Below the pieces are notes generated by a model, which worked only from the letters and a program-made list of their open reading frames with translations, ran no database searches and was not told the DNA's origin. A DNA stretch of 64,000 nt from positions 3,504,710 through 3,568,709 of the forward strand of contig NZ_BOQE01000001.1 in assembly GCF_023705585.1 (NCBI RefSeq), written 5' to 3'. Position 1 is the first letter of the stretch. Each line of letters opens with the position of its first letter. Shown here in pieces: positions 60,309 to 64,000 of the stretch. This stretch comes from Collibacillus ludicampi. Lineage in GTDB: Bacteria; Bacillota; Bacilli; Tumebacillales; BOQE01. A program made the translations under genes and the position numbers.

Positions 60309-61046
60309 GTGGCTGAAAAAGAACGGCAACGTTTGGACAAAGTATTAGCGCATATGGGTTACGGCACGAGGAAAGAAATCAAAAAACTCGTCAAAGAACG
60401 ACGGATAAAAGTGAACGGGCAAATAGCGAAAGACCCCGGATTGCATGTATGGCCCAGTCATGACCGAATCGAAGTGGATGAAGAAATCGTCACATACCGC
60501 GAATATATCTATCTGATGTTGAATAAACCGCAAGGCGTACTGTCCGCCACCGAAGATTTTCATGCGAAAACGGTCGTGGAACTTCTCGATCCGGCGTATA
60601 CCGCATTTCAACCGTTTCCCGTCGGACGCCTCGACAAAGATACGGAAGGACTGCTTTTGCTCACCAATGACGGGAAATTGGCTCATCAACTGTTGTCCCC
60701 CAGGAAACATGTCCCCAAGACCTACTACGCTGTGATCCGAGGGACGGTGACTGAAGCGGACACTGCAGCGTTTCGAGAAGGGGTTGTGCTTGATGACGGA
60801 TACCGGACGATGCCTGGCGAATTAAAGATTCTTCGTTCCGGCCCGGAATCTGAGATTGAATTAACCATCTATGAAGGTAAATTTCATCAGGTGAAGCGTA
60901 TGTTTGAAGCAGTAGGGAAAAAAGTGATCTACTTAAAACGGCTGTCCATGGGCCCCTTGACATTGGACGAAACGTTGGAACCCGGAGAATATCGCGAGTT
61001 GACGGATGAAGAAGTGGCTTCGCTGCGGGAACAAACGGGAACCTAA
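60309..61046 (+). CDS. Pseudouridine synthase, RsuA/RluB family
   Basis: 245 residues: N-terminal S4 RNA-binding domain ('RLDKVLAHMGYGTRKEIKKLVKERRIKVNG'), then the catalytic domain with the Asp in 'PVGRLDKDTEGLLLLTNDG', and 'GKFHQVKRMFEAVGKKVIYLKRLSMGPLTL'. It isomerises a specific uridine in 16S or 23S rRNA; RsuA- versus RluB-type target is not resolved. GTG 60309 has GAGGTGAG upstream. Followed by a terminator. Confidence 0.93.
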   Translation: MAEKERQRLDKVLAHMGYGTRKEIKKLVKERRIKVNGQIAKDPGLHVWPSHDRIEVDEEIVTYREYIYLMLNKPQGVLSATEDFHAKTVVELLDPAYTAFQPFPVGRLDKDTEGLLLLTNDGKLAHQLLSPRKHVPKTYYAVIRGTVTEADTAAFREGVVLDDGYRTMPGELKILRSGPESEIELTIYEGKFHQVKRMFEAVGKKVIYLKRLSMGPLTLDETLEPGEYRELTDEEVASLREQTGT

Positions 61047-61065
61047 GATCTTGAAATTATTGATG

Positions 61066-61095
61066 AAAGAGTGTCCGAAATTCAGGACACTCTTT
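61066..61095 (+). terminator. Terminator of the rRNA modification operon
   Basis: AAAGAGTGTCC / GGACACTCTTT, 11 bp, loop GAAATTCA. Confidence 0.75.
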
Positions 61096-61282
61096 CCTGT
61101 GCAAACTTTCATTGACGGTAGATGAGACACGAAACCATCACGAACCAGGAGGGATTCGTGTGGAATTTTTTTAAAAGGATTGGTTGAAAGAACACAGGAG
61201 AAGTATTATCATAATAGTCAGAAAACCAATCGGTCGGTTGAAATGGGGCGAAAAGAAAAACCACTCAGAAGGAGTGAGAAAT

Positions 61283-62467
61283 ATGACTTCCGTGTATCTT
61301 TTCGGTGGATCAAGAACGCCATTTGGCAACTTCGGAGGGGCTTTAAAAGATGTTTCAGCGATGGAATTGGGGGTCATTGCAAGTAAGGGCGCAATGGAAA
61401 GAAGCAACATCCTCCCGCAAGATATCGACGCGGTTTTTGTAGGTAATGTGATCCATACATCCAAAAACGCTTCGTATCTTGCCAGACATATCGCTTTACA
61501 TGCGAACGTACCTGTTCAAAGTCCTGCGTTATCTGTCAATCGTCTATGCGGTTCGGGTTTGCAAGCCATCGTTTCCGCCGCCCAATCGATAATCTTGGGG
61601 GAGGCGCAAGTCGCATTGGCTGTTGGAGCGGAGAATATGAGCCAATCGCCTCATGTACTCAGAAATACCCGTTTCGGAACAGGGCTTCGGGCACCCGAAA
61701 TCGATGATATGCTTTGGTGTACGCTAACCGATGAGTATGCGGGGTGCGGAATGGGAATCACAGCCGAAAATCTTTCCGAAAAGTATGAAATTACCCGTCA
61801 AGCCCAAGATGAATTCGCTCTTCAATCGCAAAAAAAAGCAGCGAAAGCACAACGTGAAAGAAGATTTGAACAGGAGATACACCCCGTCACCATCACTGAT
61901 AAAAAAGGAAACCCACAAGTGATTTCCGAAGATGAATTTATAAAAGGGGATACAACACTCGAAAGTTTAAGCCGGCTAAAACCCGCCTTCAAACCGAATG
62001 GGACGGTTACAGCGGGGAATGCCAGCGGAATTAATGATGGCGCCGCCGCTGTCGTACTCGCTGATGAATCCTATGTCAAGCGAAATCCCCAAGTGACTCC
62101 TTTGGCACGCATCGTCTCATGGGGAATAGCAGGAGTGGAACCCAGTTTGATGGGAATCGGTCCTGTACCCGCAAGCCAATTGGCCCTAAAAAGAGCGAAC
62201 CTCAACCTGGAGGATATCGACTTGTTTGAAATCAATGAAGCGTTTGCAGCCCAATACCTTGCGGTCGAAAAAATCCTCGGCTTAAACCGGGAGAAAGTGA
62301 ATGTCAATGGAGGCGCCATCGCTTTGGGGCACCCGGTCGGGGCCAGCGGTGCAAGAATCGCTTATTCTTTGGCATTGGAGTTGAAAAATCGAGGCAAGAA
62401 GTATGGACTGGCAGCCTTATGCATCGGCGGAGGTCAAGGTATTTCTATGATCCTCGAAGCAGTATAA
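61283..62467 (+). CDS. Thiolase (acetyl-CoA C-acyltransferase)
   Basis: 394 residues. Nucleophile Cys in 'SVNRLCGSGLQAIVSAAQSI' (near 89), 'FEINEAFAAQYLAVEKILGL', 'NVNGGAIALGHPVGASGARI' with catalytic His, and second Cys in 'AALCIGGGQGISMILE'. Degradative or biosynthetic condensation cannot be told apart. ATG 61283 with AGAAGGAG upstream; the frame extends to 61184 but lacks an RBS. Single gene, ending in a strong terminator. Confidence 0.95.
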   Translation: MTSVYLFGGSRTPFGNFGGALKDVSAMELGVIASKGAMERSNILPQDIDAVFVGNVIHTSKNASYLARHIALHANVPVQSPALSVNRLCGSGLQAIVSAAQSIILGEAQVALAVGAENMSQSPHVLRNTRFGTGLRAPEIDDMLWCTLTDEYAGCGMGITAENLSEKYEITRQAQDEFALQSQKKAAKAQRERRFEQEIHPVTITDKKGNPQVISEDEFIKGDTTLESLSRLKPAFKPNGTVTAGNASGINDGAAAVVLADESYVKRNPQVTPLARIVSWGIAGVEPSLMGIGPVPASQLALKRANLNLEDIDLFEINEAFAAQYLAVEKILGLNREKVNVNGGAIALGHPVGASGARIAYSLALELKNRGKKYGLAALCIGGGQGISMILEAV

Positions 62468-62475
62468 AAACGTGA

Positions 62476-62520
62476 AAATCGGGAACTTACCGACACCGTT
62501 CGTAAGTTCCCGATTTTTTT
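62476..62520 (+). terminator. Terminator of the thiolase gene
   Basis: AAATCGGGAACTTAC / GTAAGTTCCCGATTT, then TTTTC. Confidence 0.9.
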
Positions 62521-62864
62521 CTTGCTATAACCAATAGCAGAAAACGAAGTCTATCGACCATCTTCTCTCACCTGATCCATGCATTCTTTTGACAAAATGT
62601 AAGAAGATTGCTCCAAAAAAAATGACAATAAGTCTAAGAATCTTTTTAAAATTGCATAGATAAAATAAACCGAACGAAGATTGAGGACAAAGGAGGTCGT
62701 GGGATTCAAAGACTACCTGTTTTACTTTCATTTTTCAGAAGGTTACAAATTATATTTCCCCAACTTGCACGAATTCCTCACATCGATAGACATCACTTAA
62801 TCACTTCAAGACCACAACTTTTTCAAATTTGGATCCTGTCACTTTTTCATAAGGGGGTACCGAA
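62521..62864. other. Intergenic with one possible small ORF
   Basis: Apart from the 33-codon frame at 62699 nothing coding is supported. The region should hold the promoter of the preT-like gene. Confidence 0.35.
62699..62800 (+). CDS. Possible 33-residue small protein
   Basis: AAAGGAGGTC directly precedes GTG 62699: MGFKDYLFYFHFSEGYKLYF and so on, aromatic-rich. The RBS is perfect but only 2 bp from the start, so initiation is doubtful. Low confidence. Confidence 0.28.
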   Translation: MGFKDYLFYFHFSEGYKLYFPNLHEFLTSIDIT

Positions 62865-64000
62865 ATGGCAAGGGAACAAGCGTTCATCCCCGAGAAGGAT
62901 CTCTACGCCAATTTTCAAGAAGTAGTTCCACCGTTGAAACCGAAAGAAGCGATCGACGAGGCGAACCGCTGCTTGTTTTGTTATGATGCTCCCTGTATCA
63001 AGGCTTGTCCAACGGGGATAGACATTCCATCCTTTATCAAAAAAATCGCCACTGGCAATCTGTATGGTTCCGCAAAGACGATCATGGAGTCAAATCCTGT
63101 AGGCGCCAGTTGTGCGCGGGTGTGTCCGACTTCCGAACTATGTGAAGGGGCCTGTGTGCTCAACGATGCATCAAGACCGATCCGAATCGGTCAGCTGCAA
63201 CGACATGCCACAGATTGGGCGATCCGGAACCAAGCGGTTCTTTTTCAGTCGGGTGAACCAAACGGACGCAAGGTGGCGATTGTCGGAGCCGGACCCGCCG
63301 GTTTGTCTGCTGCGCGCGAATTGGCGCGGCTCGGTTATGAGGTCACTGTATATGAAGCCAAAGAAAAAGCGGGCGGTCTCAATACGTATGGCATCGTTTC
63401 ATTCCGGCTTCCGCAAGAGATCCCGCTGTGGGAAGCCGAGCAGGTCGAATCGCTTGGCGTTTGTTTCCGCTATGGCGTGAAGGTGGGAGTCGATATTCCT
63501 GCACAAGAGTTGGTCGATCGATATGACTCCGTTTTGCTTGCCGTCGGTATGGGTCCTGTTCCCCGCCTGGGGATCGAAGGGGAAGATTTGGAAGGCGTAT
63601 GGGAAGCGATTTCATTCATTGAGGATACCAAAACGAAAACTCTGACCACCGACCTAACCGGAAAAAAAGTGGCTGTGATCGGAGCCGGCAATACAGCGAT
63701 CGACGCGGCGACCTGCTCTGTGCGGCTGGGGGCGGAGAAGGTTCAAATTTTCTATCGCCGTACGCAAAAAGAGATGACTGCTTATGATTTCGAGTACGAA
63801 TTTGCCAAACAAGACGGCGTAGAATTCCGTTGGAAGGTTGCGCCGAAGCGGATTCTAGGCACGGGTGGCAAGGTGACCGGGCTTGAGTTGATCCGGATGG
63901 AACTTGGGGAACCGGATGAGAAAGGACGGAGACGCCCGATTCCGATACCGGACAGCGAGTTTATCGTTGAAGTGGATTATGTCATTAAAGCGATCGGGCA
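62865..64000 (+). CDS. preT: PreT-like NAD(P)-dependent flavo/iron-sulfur oxidoreductase, partial
   Basis: The first 378 residues; the gene continues past the window. N-terminal [4Fe-4S] motifs 'CLFCYDAPCIKACPTGID' and 'CARVCPTSELCEGAC', FAD site 'VAIVGAGPAGLSAARELARLGY', NAD site 'VAVIGAGNTAIDAATCSVRLGA'. This is the layout of the NADH-side subunit of dihydropyrimidine dehydrogenase (PreT) and of glutamate synthase small subunits; 'DAPCIKACPTGIDIP' favours PreT. A preA gene downstream would confirm it. ATG 62865 behind AAGGGGG. Confidence 0.88.
   Translation, partial: MAREQAFIPEKDLYANFQEVVPPLKPKEAIDEANRCLFCYDAPCIKACPTGIDIPSFIKKIATGNLYGSAKTIMESNPVGASCARVCPTSELCEGACVLNDASRPIRIGQLQRHATDWAIRNQAVLFQSGEPNGRKVAIVGAGPAGLSAARELARLGYEVTVYEAKEKAGGLNTYGIVSFRLPQEIPLWEAEQVESLGVCFRYGVKVGVDIPAQELVDRYDSVLLAVGMGPVPRLGIEGEDLEGVWEAISFIEDTKTKTLTTDLTGKKVAVIGAGNTAIDAATCSVRLGAEKVQIFYRRTQKEMTAYDFEYEFAKQDGVEFRWKVAPKRILGTGGKVTGLELIRMELGEPDEKGRRRPIPIPDSEFIVEVDYVIKAIG

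Overview
The window reads as chromosome of a Gram-positive, endospore-forming bacterium of the Bacillales. Most genes have strong AGGAGG-type ribosome binding sites and many genes end in classical rho-independent terminators. Gene content fits: a DUF2515/YppC-like protein, a CBO0543-like membrane protein, a DacF-like carboxypeptidase, small zinc-ribbon proteins and very repetitive Arg/Ser/Thr proteins of spore-coat type. A squalene-hopene cyclase points to hopanoid-making lineages such as the Alicyclobacillaceae; the genus is not certain. No rRNA, tRNA or CRISPR array was seen.

Layout. 1-2.5 kb: start of a TetR-type regulator, a palindromic repeat, nagA, and a scarred region holding stubs of a ROK regulator gene and a glycerate kinase gene. 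2.5-11 kb: a sugar block with a GH13_18 phosphorylase, then ROK repressor - MFS transporter - glycoside hydrolase - ROK sugar kinase - manA, read as uptake and breakdown of a glycoside down to fructose-6-phosphate. 11-28.9 kb: housekeeping and accessory genes (serC, a GSAM-like aminotransferase, RpiR regulator, uppP, nitroreductase, a divergent tubulin/FtsZ-like GTPase, MATE, two zinc alcohol dehydrogenases, EamA transporter, acryloyl-CoA reductase-like enzyme, an Nramp-related transporter). 28.9-31.2 kb: an unusual locus of two convergent low-complexity proteins and a 72-residue protein. 31.7-34.9 kb: a tauE-like gene split by an IS66-family element with intact ends and target duplication but a frameshifted transposase. 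35-37 kb: a secreted metallopeptidase and two tandem palindromic repeats. 37-44.5 kb: a LacI-controlled ABC sugar operon with two PfkB-type kinases and a class II aldolase. 44.6-48.5 kb: small enzymes, including a peroxiredoxin with TGA at the peroxidatic cysteine position, a DUF4242 protein with an acyl-CoA dehydrogenase-like protein, and two overlapping small genes. 48.6-50.5 kb: structured intergenic DNA, a 3D-domain protein and a tyrosine recombinase. 50.8-64 kb: membrane and envelope genes (shc, DUF456, L,D-transpeptidase, D,D-carboxypeptidase), a candidate small RNA, dienelactone hydrolase, rRNA modification enzymes, thiolase, and the start of a preT-like oxidoreductase.

Most notable: (1) the TGA-containing peroxiredoxin, a candidate selenoprotein; (2) the Ser/Glu/Arg plus RRRTTG/RRRTDG protein locus; (3) a family of nested, covarying palindromic repeats; (4) the stand-alone tubulin-like GTPase. 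All functions come from reading the sequence without database searches.
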